64,000 nucleotides of DNA, taken from contig CAVPRR010000007.1 of assembly GCA_963707965.1 (NCBI GenBank), positions 620,001-684,000 on the forward strand. The letters run 5' to 3'. The stretch's first letter is position 1; each line of letters begins with the position of its first letter. The notes beneath the pieces were generated by a model that worked only from the letters and a program-made list of their open reading frames with translations, ran no database searches and was not told the DNA's origin. Source of the DNA: VRUE01 sp963707965. Its GTDB lineage: Bacteria > Actinomycetota > Thermoleophilia > Solirubrobacterales > 70-9. Positions 1 to 8,790 of this stretch are shown here, piece after piece. The position numbers and the translations under genes are program-made.

Positions 1-499
1 GGCCGACCGCGACGCCGGTCGCCGGGCCGGGGTCGATCGCCGTGCCGACGCCGTATTTGGTGGCGTTCTTCACCACCGGGTAGGGGGACGGGGTGTAGCG
101 GGCCACCCCGCGGTGGAAGGAGTTGACGTAGAGGCGCCCGGTCGAGTCGAGCGCCAGGCCGCAGGGCTCTTCGACGCCATGGAGCTGGGCGAGGAATTCG
201 GGCGGGGCGCCTGCGCCCCCCGGCGCGAAGACGTCGACCGCGTCGTGGTAGCGGTCCGACACATAGACGTCCCCCGTGGAGTCGACCGCCGCGCCGCAGG
301 GGCCGTTGAGGTAGCCGTCGAGGGGGAATTCGGGTTTCCCTTCCGGCGGCGGAGCGGGGACCCAGGCGTAGAGCGGCTCGCTCGCCGCGCGGGCCGGCGC
401 GGCGCCCGCGGCGAGGCAGGCGAGGAGCGCCAGCCCGAGCGCGGCTATCGGGGGCAGGACGCGGTCGCGGCGCACGGAAGATCCCGGTCTCCCTCGCAT
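1..499 (-). CDS. Secreted NHL-repeat protein, 5' part only (runs off the left edge)
   Basis: The minus-strand reading frame stays open from an ATG at 499 to the window edge (about 166 codons, no stop), so the C-terminus is missing. A strong GGAGGGG ribosome-binding site lies just upstream of the ATG. The N-terminus has arginines and then a hydrophobic signal peptide ending near AARA. After it come NHL-like blades with the pattern PCGAAVDSTGDVYVSD and PCGLALDSTGRLYVN. These closely match the N-terminal blades of the two large proteins at 5.5-13.8 kb, so this is a further member of that family. It is probably an exported beta-propeller; the ligand is unknown. Confidence 0.8.
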   Translation of the reverse strand, partial: MRGRPGSSVRRDRVLPPIAALGLALLACLAAGAAPARAASEPLYAWVPAPPPEGKPEFPLDGYLNGPCGAAVDSTGDVYVSDRYHDAVDVFAPGGAGAPPEFLAQLHGVEEPCGLALDSTGRLYVNSFHRGVARYTPSPYPVVKNATKYGVGTAIDPGPATGVAVG

Positions 500-596
500 C
501 GCTCCCCTCCTCCGATCGAACCGCGGCATGCCTGCTTTGCAACCCACGGGCAGGCTACTCGATTCGCCTTGCGCTCGACGATCGTGAGCGAGGAGT

Positions 597-1025
597 TCAG
601 CCCGCCAGCGGGTTCGTCCAGCGGACCTCGGTGAAGCGGGCGAAGTCGGTGTCGGCCGAGCAGACCTCCAGGCCGTGCTCGAGGGCGAGCGCGGCGAGCA
701 TCGCGTCGGGAACGAGGTTGCCCGCAATCTCGTGACGGGCGAAAAGGCTTCCGAGCAGCTCGGCATGCGCGGGGCCTGGGCTCGGAACCCACGCGGCAGG
801 CGCGGACAGCCAGATTTGAACCTGGCGCCAGGCGGCATCGGGGCCGATGGGGTGGGCGAAGATCCGCGGATGGGTTGCGATGCGAAGAAACGTCGCCAGG
901 CTCTGCCACGGGAGGCCGATCCGGTGGGCGCCGTTGAGCTGCGCGAGCAACCACTCCCTGGCCGGCCCGTGGAACCTGCTCGCCGTATCGACGGAATAGA
1001 GCAACAGGTTGGCGTCGAGGAGCAC
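597..1025 (-). CDS. vapC: VapC-type PIN-domain ribonuclease toxin
   Basis: This 142-residue protein begins LLDANLLLYSVD, with the first PIN-domain aspartate at residue 4. Further acidic residues appear in NLVPDAMLAALALEHG and CSADTDFARF, completing the usual PIN metal-binding set. Length and motif order fit VapC toxins, which cleave RNA and are held inactive by a bound VapB. It starts 10 bp after the stop of the antitoxin gene on the same strand, the normal vapB-vapC order. Specificity cannot be read from the sequence. The pair sits in an accessory pocket between surface-protein genes. Confidence 0.88.
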   Translation of the reverse strand: MLLDANLLLYSVDTASRFHGPAREWLLAQLNGAHRIGLPWQSLATFLRIATHPRIFAHPIGPDAAWRQVQIWLSAPAAWVPSPGPAHAELLGSLFARHEIAGNLVPDAMLAALALEHGLEVCSADTDFARFTEVRWTNPLAG

Positions 1026-1035
1026 GGCGGCGCGG

Positions 1036-1293
1036 TCAGCCGCCCGAACCGGAGCGGTCGAGCCCCCAGCTGTCTTCTTCGTCCAGCAACTCGAGCACCT
1101 CGCCGACGTTGGCGAGGTCGACCTTCGCGCTCATGTCGTAGGAAGGAGGATCGATGGGCGCACCTCGCTCGCGCGGCAGCAGCCCCGCGCGGACGAGGTC
1201 GTTCACGGCCTCGCTGAGCCCGAGGCCGCGCTCCCGGCGCGCCTTCTCCACGGCCGCGGCCACGTCGTCGGCGAGATCGATCGTCGTCCGCAT
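1036..1293 (-). CDS. vapB: VapB-type ribbon-helix-helix antitoxin
   Basis: An 85-residue protein beginning MRTTIDLADDVAAAVEKA, a typical ribbon-helix-helix DNA-binding N-terminus. The acidic C-terminal tail (EVLELLDEEDSW) would wrap the toxin. It is followed after 10 bp by the PIN toxin gene, so the two form one operon. In this family the antitoxin represses its own promoter, which would lie in the short region after 1293. The assignment rests on the N-terminal motif, the size and the partner. Confidence 0.85.
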   Translation of the reverse strand: MRTTIDLADDVAAAVEKARRERGLGLSEAVNDLVRAGLLPRERGAPIDPPSYDMSAKVDLANVGEVLELLDEEDSWGLDRSGSGG

Positions 1294-1346
1294 GCGCCAA
1301 ACTTAGCATCTTGATGCGCCGCCGGTCGCGCAGCTTGCGACAGTAG

Positions 1347-1550
1347 GCGACGGCAAGGGCGGGGCTACTGGTCAGCTGCCCGGCCGCGGCGCTGGAGATC
1401 CTCAGCGCGACGCGGGACGAGCGCGAGTTCGAGATCGTCGACCGGGCGCTCGGCGCCCTGGCCCAGGCCCCGCTCACCGTCTCGGTCTGCCGCGCGGCGC
1501 TCGGAGCGGTGCTGGGCTTCGAGAGCGTGTGGGTCGCGGCGGGCGGCTGA
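1347..1550 (+). pseudogene. 3' remnant of a second PIN-domain (VapC-like) gene
   Basis: The plus-strand frame ending in TGA at 1548-1550 reads LLVSCPAAALEILSATRDER and then EFEIVDRALGALAQAP. This resembles the central and C-terminal part of a different VapC subfamily (C-P-A-x-L-E-I-L, then E-F). A stop at 1344-1346 cuts the frame on the 5' side and the N-terminal catalytic part is absent, so this is a decayed fragment. It lies next to an intact vapBC pair, consistent with turnover of TA genes at this site. The identification is by motif only. Confidence 0.5.
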
Positions 1551-1603
1551 ACGTAGCGGGCTTCCGGCCAGCCCCTCGACAGAGCCGGCTCTCCCCTCTG
1601 CCC

Positions 1604-1864
1604 TCATCTTCGACTCCGTGGCTTGTGACTGCCCTTACCCCGCCGGTGGTGGCGATGCCTCTTGCGGTGCTTGGCCTTGGCGCACTGGGAGGAGGAGCGC
1701 AGGTAGACGGGGTCTTCCAGGGGCTGGTCGAAGAGCGGCGTGACCGTCCTGGCGTGGCCGTAGACCGAGCCTGGGGGGTGCCCTCGCCGTTGCCGTCGGC
1801 GGCGGCGAACTGGACCCTGGTGCAGATCGTGCGGAAGTGTCCCTGTTCGATGAACTTTGTTGTG
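1604..1864 (-). pseudogene. Degenerate C-terminal remnant of a surface protein
   Basis: On the minus strand this contains EQGHFRTICTRVQFAAADG, nearly the same as QAHIRTICTRVQYAAGAGHG in the 922-residue protein at 2696-5464. After a frameshift near 1780 it continues SVYGHARTVTPLFDQPLEDP, then VYLRSSS. It then jumps straight to a basic tail (AKHRKRHRHHRRGKG) and a stop at 1604. About 80 residues found in intact copies between VYLRSS and the tail are missing. It is a frameshifted, internally deleted remnant. Confidence 0.65.
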
Positions 1865-2025
1865 CTAGGGGAAATTGGATTTGAAGTGCGCGAAGAAAGC
1901 GCGGCCTCCCTGTCTGCACAGAGCACACGCTGAGCGCGGCACGACAAAGCCCCGGGCGCTTGCCCTCCCGAAGGAGAACAGAGGCGTGTCCGGGGCGTCC
2001 AAGAGAAAGGATAGCATCGCAAGCG

Positions 2026-2622
2026 ATGGATTCCGGGCAGGTTTCGGCGTGGATCTCGGCGCCACGGTTCGCACCGTTCGTGGAGGCGGCGCGCGGGGAC
2101 CGCGAGCGAGCTCTTGCTCTGTATGAGTGGCACGGGACACTCGCCGCAGCGTGCTTTGGGACGATGCACCACTTCGAGGTCCTGGTGCGCAACGCGATCG
2201 ATGGCGAGTTGGGCCAAGGCGATCCTGAGAGCCCTCTGACTGCGACCTGGCTGCTGGACTTCGACATCCTGCGCCCCGATGGCGTCAAGCAGGTGATCGT
2301 CGCGGCCGAGCGCCTCGGCAAGGGTCAGGCCATCACCCGGAGTCGGATCGTCGCCGGCCTTCCCTTCGGCTTCTGGTCGGGCCTGTTCGGCGGGCGCTAC
2401 GAGGACCTCTGGCGCCACCGGCTGCGACATGCGTTCGCCCATGCAGGAGAGCGAAAGGAGCTCTCCGTGCCGATGGAGGCGCTGCGGCGATTCCGCAACC
2501 GGCTCGCCCACCACGACTCGATCCTCCAAGAAGCGGTCGACGCGAGGCATCGAGACATGTTGCGCATTGCCGGCTTCATCGACCCGGTTGCCGAATCCTG
2601 GCTCGAGTCGATGTCGGGCTAG
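2026..2622 (+). CDS. Abi-like / HEPN-type protein
   Basis: The start is placed at ATG 2026 (MDSGQVSAWISAPRF), giving 198 residues; an upstream in-frame ATG at 1960 adds poorly conserved basic sequence. The body has the feel of Abi-like proteins: ALYEWHGTLAAACFGTMHHFE, LVRNAIDGELG, and GLPFGFWSGLFGGRYEDLW. It ends with ALRRFRNRLAHHDSI, and R-N-x-x-x-H is the HEPN ribonuclease signature. HEPN proteins of this kind often act in phage abortive infection or as TA toxins. No partner gene is obvious beside it, but a vapBC pair and TA debris lie just upstream. Function is inferred from the motif and context. Confidence 0.65.
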   Translation: MDSGQVSAWISAPRFAPFVEAARGDRERALALYEWHGTLAAACFGTMHHFEVLVRNAIDGELGQGDPESPLTATWLLDFDILRPDGVKQVIVAAERLGKGQAITRSRIVAGLPFGFWSGLFGGRYEDLWRHRLRHAFAHAGERKELSVPMEALRRFRNRLAHHDSILQEAVDARHRDMLRIAGFIDPVAESWLESMSG

Positions 2623-2695
2623 CGGGGCTGCTCGCCCAGCGCCCCGGCGGCGGATAGCACAAGCCCTCGCCGAGAGCGGGCTGAGGCCGAAGGGG

Positions 2696-5464
2696 TCAGC
2701 GGTGGCGCCGGTGGCCCTTGCGTTTCGGGCACTTGGAGTTGACCAGCGCCGGGCGGGAGTCACTGACCTTGCCGTTTTGGGCGTCGAGGAGCACCGTCGC
2801 CCGGTGGGCGGCGGCGCAGATGTTGCGGGAGTTGACGATCAGGCCCTTGTCGCCGCCCTGCATCTCGAGGACGACCTTGGCGAGGGGGGCGTCGGGGATC
2901 GCTTCGAAGGAGCTGCGGATGGCGCCCCGCTTGGAGTCGATCCGGCCGACCGCCTCGATCTCGAGCGGCAGCGAGGGCGGGCCGTGCAGGGCGAGGACCA
3001 TGTCGGGCAGGTTGTGGCTGGAGGATCTGAGGATGACCGGGCCGCTGAGCGGCTCGTCGAGCAGCGGGGTGTGAGCGGTGACCTCGCCGTAGACCGAGCC
3101 CGCCGGGCACTGGGCGCCGTGCCCGGCTCCGGCGGCGTACTGCACGCGGGTGCAGATCGTGCGGATGTGGGCCTGATCGAGGAAGGCCGAGCGGGGCAGG
3201 CGCACGACGGTGCTCTGGATGTTGGCGTCGCCGGGGCGGGCGCGGACGACGGCGCGCAGGGCGGGGTGGGCGCCGCGGCCGGTGCCGCCCTTCAGCGCCA
3301 GGGCGAGGCGCGGCTTGAAGCCGAGCCGGCCGCAGTCGGTGGCGGCGAAGGGCGAGGAGGGGCTGGCGCTCTGCCCGCCGCTGGAGTGCAGGAGCGAGGT
3401 CGTCTCCTTGCGCGCGCAGGAGGTCGGGTTGAGGGTGAAGCCCGGGCGGTCCATGAGGACGTTGACGGTGCGGTAGAGCACCGGCACGCCTTCGAGGATC
3501 TGGGGCAGCGGGTCGGTCTTGGCGGTGGCCTGGGCGGTCAGGGGGTCGACGTAGACGGCGCTTCTGACCACCTGGTCGCCGAGGTCGAAGGGGCCGGCCT
3601 GGGCGGGGACGACGGCGATGACGCTGAGCGGGGCGCCTTTGTAGGGGCCGGCTAGGTAGACGGCGGTGGGGCGCTTGGCGGGCTGGGGGACCCAGAGCGG
3701 GTTGGAGCCGGCGCCGACGGCGGCGGTGACCCGGCCGACACGGCTATCGGCGGGGCACTGGCCGGTTTGGGCCGCGGCGCCCTCGCAGCGCGCGATGCCG
3801 GCGAAGGTGGCCGCCATGCCCCGCGGCAGGGCGATCTCCAGCGAGGCGAGGTTCTGTTCGCCGTCCTCACGGGTGAGCGTCAGGCTGAAGGACGAGTGGG
3901 CGCCGCCCTGGGCGTCGGTGGAGCCGGCGGAGAGCTTGGGCGAGAAGCCGCCCAGCCCGTCGCAGCCTTCGTCGATCGTCATCGCCGAGCTGGAGATCTG
4001 CGCCGGACCCCCCGACCAGGGCACGAACTCGTATTCGCTGGCGAAGGGATCGCGCGCGGGGGTGGCGGGGTTCGCGTCGCAGCTCGGGGGGTTGACCAGG
4101 GGCGCGCGGAAGCCCGACTTGAAGACCAGCTTCATCTCGCGCACCGGGGCCTGGGGGATGGCGAGGATCGTCGATTCGAGCTGGCCGCTTCGCGCGTCGA
4201 CGTGCAGCTGGCCGGGGAGCTTGACGTGGGCGCCGAGATCGTCGGCGACCAGCCAGAAGCGGTAGAGGTTGCCCGGTTGGGGCTCGCGCAGGTAGATCGC
4301 TCCTCTCAGCCGCCGCGGCAGGGCGGGGATCTCGACCTCGAACTCGCCCAGCTTGGCCGCGTCGGGGCACTCGGCGGCGACCCGTTTTTCGAAGTGGACC
4401 TGCTCATCCGAGCAGGCCTCGAGGCCCTCGGCGGCGCCCGGGTTGACCGTCATCCCCGCGGGCAAGAGCACGCGGGCATCGCGGGTCTGGGAGGGTTCGA
4501 GCACTTCCACGCCTTCGGAGGCGGGCACGCGCAGGGTCACGTCGAGGCCGCTCGGAGCGCCGGCGCGGTGGTTGGTCGGCTCGATCGTCAGCCCGGGGCC
4601 GTAGGGGAGCTTGTTGCAACCGGTGATCTGGGGGAAGCTCGCCGTCTTGGTGTCGAAGCGCTCCGGTTCGGCCCAGCTGGAGGCCGAGACGCTCATCTCC
4701 AGCGGCACCCCGCAGCGGGTCGGGTTGGTGAGGAAGGGCAGTTCGCGCCCGCCGGGGTCGCGTTTCGGCGATTCGGTGCAGCTTTGGAAGAGGGCCTCCG
4801 CGGGCTTGCAGCGTTTGGTGTCGTGCTCCTCGGCCGCCGGCACGCCCCACAGCGTCGTCTTGCTGCCGACCAGGCTCAGGCCGGCGACTACCGGCGCGTC
4901 GACGATTTCGGCGCTGATCCCGTAGTCGCCCTCCGAGCGCAGCGTGAGGTCGGCGTAGATGTTCGTTCCGATGGTCCCGCCGACGAAGCCGACCCGGGCG
5001 ATCACCTCGCCGCCCGGCGGCGCCATCATGTAGAGGGGCTCGATTAAGTTGCTGTGGAATCCCCAGAGGTCGAGCTTGGCGAGGCCGATCTGGGAGCCGT
5101 TGGGGCACTCCCCCAGCGTCAGTTCGGCCGCCCGGCACTGCTGGGGTGCCCCGAGCACGCTGGGGTCGCCGATCAGCCCGGGGGGCAGGTCGGTGCGCAC
5201 GTTGCGGACCGGGACGAAGGTTTTGTGCAGGCCCTGTGCGTCCGCTTCGCTGTCGGGATCCTGGGCGAGGGCGAAGCTGAAGGTGAGGTCGGGGTGGGCG
5301 CCGGCCTGGGTGGTGGAGAGCTCGGCGTCGAGCGATTCGAGCGCGAAGCATTTCGCCTTGAATTCGCCGAAGGGACAGGAAGGGGCGATCGCATCGGCGG
5401 GAGCGCTCAGCGCCAGGGCGGCGAGGAGGCTGGTGCCGAGAAGGGCTGCGCCGCGGCGGATCAT
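2696..5464 (-). CDS. Large secreted surface protein of unknown function (922 aa)
   Basis: The protein opens with a signal peptide (MIRRGAALLGTSLLAALAL, cleaved near SAPADA) and ends in a very basic tail (CPKRKGHRRHR). In between are several related Ig-like or jelly-roll-like blocks with scattered cysteine pairs. Recurrent strings include LPPGLIGDP, AECPDAAKLGEFEVE, PRGMAATFAGIARCE and RTICTRVQYAAGAGHG. I recognise no enzyme motif. Its ATG overlaps the stop of the upstream gene (ATGA at 5461-5464), so translation is probably coupled to the NHL/FN3 protein. Truncated copies of its C-terminus occur at 1.6, 23.1 and 24.2 kb. The family looks typical of Thermoleophilia genomes. Confidence 0.8.
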   Translation of the reverse strand: MIRRGAALLGTSLLAALALSAPADAIAPSCPFGEFKAKCFALESLDAELSTTQAGAHPDLTFSFALAQDPDSEADAQGLHKTFVPVRNVRTDLPPGLIGDPSVLGAPQQCRAAELTLGECPNGSQIGLAKLDLWGFHSNLIEPLYMMAPPGGEVIARVGFVGGTIGTNIYADLTLRSEGDYGISAEIVDAPVVAGLSLVGSKTTLWGVPAAEEHDTKRCKPAEALFQSCTESPKRDPGGRELPFLTNPTRCGVPLEMSVSASSWAEPERFDTKTASFPQITGCNKLPYGPGLTIEPTNHRAGAPSGLDVTLRVPASEGVEVLEPSQTRDARVLLPAGMTVNPGAAEGLEACSDEQVHFEKRVAAECPDAAKLGEFEVEIPALPRRLRGAIYLREPQPGNLYRFWLVADDLGAHVKLPGQLHVDARSGQLESTILAIPQAPVREMKLVFKSGFRAPLVNPPSCDANPATPARDPFASEYEFVPWSGGPAQISSSAMTIDEGCDGLGGFSPKLSAGSTDAQGGAHSSFSLTLTREDGEQNLASLEIALPRGMAATFAGIARCEGAAAQTGQCPADSRVGRVTAAVGAGSNPLWVPQPAKRPTAVYLAGPYKGAPLSVIAVVPAQAGPFDLGDQVVRSAVYVDPLTAQATAKTDPLPQILEGVPVLYRTVNVLMDRPGFTLNPTSCARKETTSLLHSSGGQSASPSSPFAATDCGRLGFKPRLALALKGGTGRGAHPALRAVVRARPGDANIQSTVVRLPRSAFLDQAHIRTICTRVQYAAGAGHGAQCPAGSVYGEVTAHTPLLDEPLSGPVILRSSSHNLPDMVLALHGPPSLPLEIEAVGRIDSKRGAIRSSFEAIPDAPLAKVVLEMQGGDKGLIVNSRNICAAAHRATVLLDAQNGKVSDSRPALVNSKCPKRKGHRRHR

Positions 5465-8400
5465 CGCTGCGCCCCCCGGTGGTGGGCGGCTCGGCGCTTC
5501 TTTGCGTGCTTGCGGTGGCGCTTTCGCTTGTGTTTGGCCACGCAGCGGCCCCTGACCCGGTGCTTGCCCCTGGCGCAGGCTTTGGGCCGGGCCTCCTCGT
5601 TGCCGGCGCCCTGCCCGGTCGAGGCCGGCCCCGGCAGGGCCGGCGGGGCAGAGCCCTGCCCCTGGCAGGCATCGCCCTGGCAGGGGGCCGGCGCGGGCGG
5701 GTCGGGGATGCCGCCGAGGACGCGGGCGTCATAGATCGAGAAGCTGCCGAGCGCGTCGGCCCCGACCAGCTTCTCCTGGGTGATGAAGAAGACGTCGGTG
5801 CCGTCGGCGCTCAACCCGAAGAGATAGCTCTGCTCTTCGCCCTGCCCGGTTGAGATCAGCGCCAGGCAGCCCTGCGGGCGTTTGCATATATCCCCGCCGG
5901 GGCCGGCGCTCCCCAGCGCCTTCCACTCATAGACGTCGGTTGCCTCGTTGGCGTCCTCGGGCAGCAGCGGCTGCCGGCTCTCGAAGAAGACCCGGTTCCC
6001 GTCGTCGGTGAGGTTGGGGATCATCGTCGAGGAGTTGATCGCCCCCCCGACGACGGTGTCAAAGAGCGCGTCGGCGGGGCCCTCGTGGGGGGCGCCGCTG
6101 GGGTCGCAGGAGACGCAGGCCAGCCGCGAACCCGGCGCGGCGGCGGGCGCGTAGCGGTAGATCTCGCCCTTGCCACCGTTGTCGTAGGGGGTGAGCCGGG
6201 CGTGGGACTGGAAGACGAGGACCTCGCCGTCGGGGGTCGAGCGGGTCGGCGAGTAGGCGCGCCCGGCCTCATACAGCCCGCTGTCGGTCGCGAGCTGGCC
6301 GGGGATCACGTTGGTCCACTGGAACAGGTCTTCCTGGTTCTCCTGTTCGAGTTCGCTCGGCCCTTTGCGGAAGCTCTCGAAGTCCTGGGGGTCCAAGATC
6401 GCGACGAAGCGCGCCGTGGCGCCCTCCCAGGCGAAGAGGTTCGGCTCGCCCGCTTCGGCTTCTTCGCCGTTTTCGTTGGCTTCGGGGCCGCTCAGCGCCT
6501 CTTTCGAGGTGAAGAAGACGTTGGAGCCGTCGGCGGAGACGTTGATGAAGTCCGATTCGGCGGCGATCTCGAGCGGTTCCTGGTCGGCTTCGGGCCCGGC
6601 GCAATCTCCCCCATCGACCTCGCAGGCAAAGAGCCCGGCCGGGGGCGGCACGTCTTTGACTTCGGCCGGGTTGAAGCTCTCATCCATGAAGAAGACCCGC
6701 CCGCCGTCTGCGGCGATGCCGGCGTAGGTGTTCGGCGCGGCGGCGACCTGGGTCGTCTCGCCTTCGCGGTGCGCGTAGAGGTCTCCGTCGACGCTGAAGA
6801 CGACCGCGGAGCCGTCTTCGGTGGCGGCGAGGTAGCGCGGCTCTTCGCCCGCGCCGAAGGGCGAGCCGCCGGGCTCGGGCTTGACCGAGACGACCTCCGC
6901 CCCCGCTTCGCCCGCCTCGCGGTCGTAGATAGCTTCGACCCCGGTGGGCGGCGAGCCCTCCTCCAGCTCCTCCTCGGAGCTGAAGATCACGTGCGCCCCA
7001 GCGGCGCTGATGAAGCGGCCTTCGGCCTGCGGGTCGATGCGAACCTCCTCGACCCCCGGTTCGTTCTCGACGCTGCCGCAGCCGACCAGTTCGAACCCGC
7101 CCTCGGGATCGGAGAGGGCGAACGCTTCCGGTTCCGGGGTGCAGTCCGGGTTTGCCTGGCCGGAAGGGACGCGTACGTAGGTGCCGATGGGAAAGGCCAG
7201 CTCTGTCGGTGTTTCGTGGGCGAGGACCTCGATCAGGGAGTAGCGCTGGTCGGGCGAGACGCCGCCGGATTCGCCGTAGTCTCCCCCCCCCTGGGCGAAG
7301 CTGAGCCCGTACGGCTCGCTCGCCCAGCCCGCTTCGGGATGTGCCCCCGCCGCCCGCTGGGCGCGGAACCGGCGGCTGTCGACCCGGGGGACCAGCGCCC
7401 CGTAGGAGACGCTCTCCCCCGCCCCGGCCCCCCGCGGCGCGACGAACCAGCTGTTGAAGAACCTGTTGCCGGCGACCGAGGAGAACGTCCCCAGGGCCTG
7501 CAGCCCCCCCGAGGTCGAGAGCACCCCGGCCGGGGTGACCAGCTCATAGGCGCGGCACTCGGGCAGGAAGGCGGAGAGGCCGGTGCGGTATTCGGCGTTG
7601 GCGCACCTCTGCGCCGCGGGCCGCTCGAGCGTCTCGAACGGCGGGCCCTCGTCCCCCGCCGGCCCGACGGCGTTCTCGGCGAGCAGGCGGAAGCGGTAGG
7701 CGGTCCCTTCCCCGAGGCCGGTCAGCGGCGCTTTGACCGCGACGGATTCTTCCCCGGCGGGCAGTTCAGCCGCCGGTGTGCTCTGGGCGCCGGTGAAGGC
7801 TTTGCCGTTTTCTTCGTACTCGGCCTGCGTCAGGTACTCGAAGCGGTAGGTGCTCGGCGAGCCGGAGGGGTCGATTTCCCCTCGCAGCGTCGCTTCGTCA
7901 TAGCCGACCGGCAGCGCGCTCTTGGCCACCACCGCCGGCGGTTCGAGGATGAAGGGCTCGGAGTCCCCTTCGCCGCTGCCGAATTCGTTCGTGGCCAGGA
8001 GGCGGTAGCGGTAGGGCGTCGCCGCTTCGAGGCCTTCGATCCCGGCCCCGACGGGGACCGGTTTGCCGCCGTTGCCGATCGCTTCCGGGCTCTCGGCGCA
8101 GGGCGCCGCTTGCGCCCCGGCGAAGCCGGTGGCTTCGAACCCGGCCTGCGTCACGTACTCGAAGCTGCATTCTTCGACCGGCGAGCTGTTCGGGTTGACC
8201 GTGCCGTGCAGGGTGACCTCGCCCGGGCCGAAGCCGTCGGCTGCACCGGTTTTTACTGTCGGTTTGTCCCCTGGTTCGGGCGGATACTCCAGCGGCCCGA
8301 ACGCCGACACGTCGTAGGGCTGCACTTCGTTGTCGAGGCCGTCGGAGGCGACGTAGACGTTGCCGTCGGCGGGGTAGAGCGAGGCGCAGGTCGGCGTCGT

Positions 8401-8790
8401 CTGTTCGCTCAGCGGCGGGTCGTGCAGGGCGCAGCTGCTGTCGACCGCGACCCTGTAGCCGGTGGAGTTTTCAGAGAAGGCGCCGAACTCGGCCACGCAG
8501 GCCCCCGAGGAGTCGTACTCGCGGGCGGAGTCGCCCGGCTGGCCGGGTTCGAACTGGACGATGTGGCCGTTGGACTGGTCGATCGCGATCGCCGGGTTGG
8601 CGCCGAACTCCCCGCTGGGGCAGCCGCCGCCCTTGATCTGTCGGACCAGCAGTTCCGGTTCGCCGCCGCAGCGGACCGTGGTGAGGAACGTGGGGTTGGC
8701 GGTGAGGTAGACCTCGCCGGTCGCCGCGTAGACGTCGATGTCGAGCCTCTGGCGGGGGAGGCCGAGGCCGGCCCCGCATTCCCCTTCCAC
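5461..8790 (-). CDS. C-terminal segment of the frameshifted surface protein (FN3-like and TolB-like propeller)
   Basis: This 1109-codon frame resumes the protein after the second frameshift; its nominal GTG start at 8790 is an artefact of the break. It contains the end of the NHL module (YPADGNVYVASDGLDNEVQ). Two FN3-like repeats follow (GEVTLHGTVNPNSSPVEEC and EATLRGEIDPSGSPSTYRFE). Next is CRAYELVTPAGVLSTSGG, which introduces a PD40/TolB-like region with recurring strands such as VFFMDESFNP, NVFFTSKEALSG, RVFFESRQPLLP and DVFFITQEKLVG. The C-terminus is strongly basic (KHKRKRHRKHAKKRR). Its stop overlaps the next gene's ATG by four bases, so the two are translationally coupled. Confidence 0.65.
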   Translation of the reverse strand: MEGECGAGLGLPRQRLDIDVYAATGEVYLTANPTFLTTVRCGGEPELLVRQIKGGGCPSGEFGANPAIAIDQSNGHIVQFEPGQPGDSAREYDSSGACVAEFGAFSENSTGYRVAVDSSCALHDPPLSEQTTPTCASLYPADGNVYVASDGLDNEVQPYDVSAFGPLEYPPEPGDKPTVKTGAADGFGPGEVTLHGTVNPNSSPVEECSFEYVTQAGFEATGFAGAQAAPCAESPEAIGNGGKPVPVGAGIEGLEAATPYRYRLLATNEFGSGEGDSEPFILEPPAVVAKSALPVGYDEATLRGEIDPSGSPSTYRFEYLTQAEYEENGKAFTGAQSTPAAELPAGEESVAVKAPLTGLGEGTAYRFRLLAENAVGPAGDEGPPFETLERPAAQRCANAEYRTGLSAFLPECRAYELVTPAGVLSTSGGLQALGTFSSVAGNRFFNSWFVAPRGAGAGESVSYGALVPRVDSRRFRAQRAAGAHPEAGWASEPYGLSFAQGGGDYGESGGVSPDQRYSLIEVLAHETPTELAFPIGTYVRVPSGQANPDCTPEPEAFALSDPEGGFELVGCGSVENEPGVEEVRIDPQAEGRFISAAGAHVIFSSEEELEEGSPPTGVEAIYDREAGEAGAEVVSVKPEPGGSPFGAGEEPRYLAATEDGSAVVFSVDGDLYAHREGETTQVAAAPNTYAGIAADGGRVFFMDESFNPAEVKDVPPPAGLFACEVDGGDCAGPEADQEPLEIAAESDFINVSADGSNVFFTSKEALSGPEANENGEEAEAGEPNLFAWEGATARFVAILDPQDFESFRKGPSELEQENQEDLFQWTNVIPGQLATDSGLYEAGRAYSPTRSTPDGEVLVFQSHARLTPYDNGGKGEIYRYAPAAAPGSRLACVSCDPSGAPHEGPADALFDTVVGGAINSSTMIPNLTDDGNRVFFESRQPLLPEDANEATDVYEWKALGSAGPGGDICKRPQGCLALISTGQGEEQSYLFGLSADGTDVFFITQEKLVGADALGSFSIYDARVLGGIPDPPAPAPCQGDACQGQGSAPPALPGPASTGQGAGNEEARPKACARGKHRVRGRCVAKHKRKRHRKHAKKRRAAHHRGAQR

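Noticed and set aside
1474..2763. 429-codon minus-strand frame
   Set aside because: It is antisense to the HEPN gene for most of its length and includes only one piece of a frameshifted surface-protein remnant.
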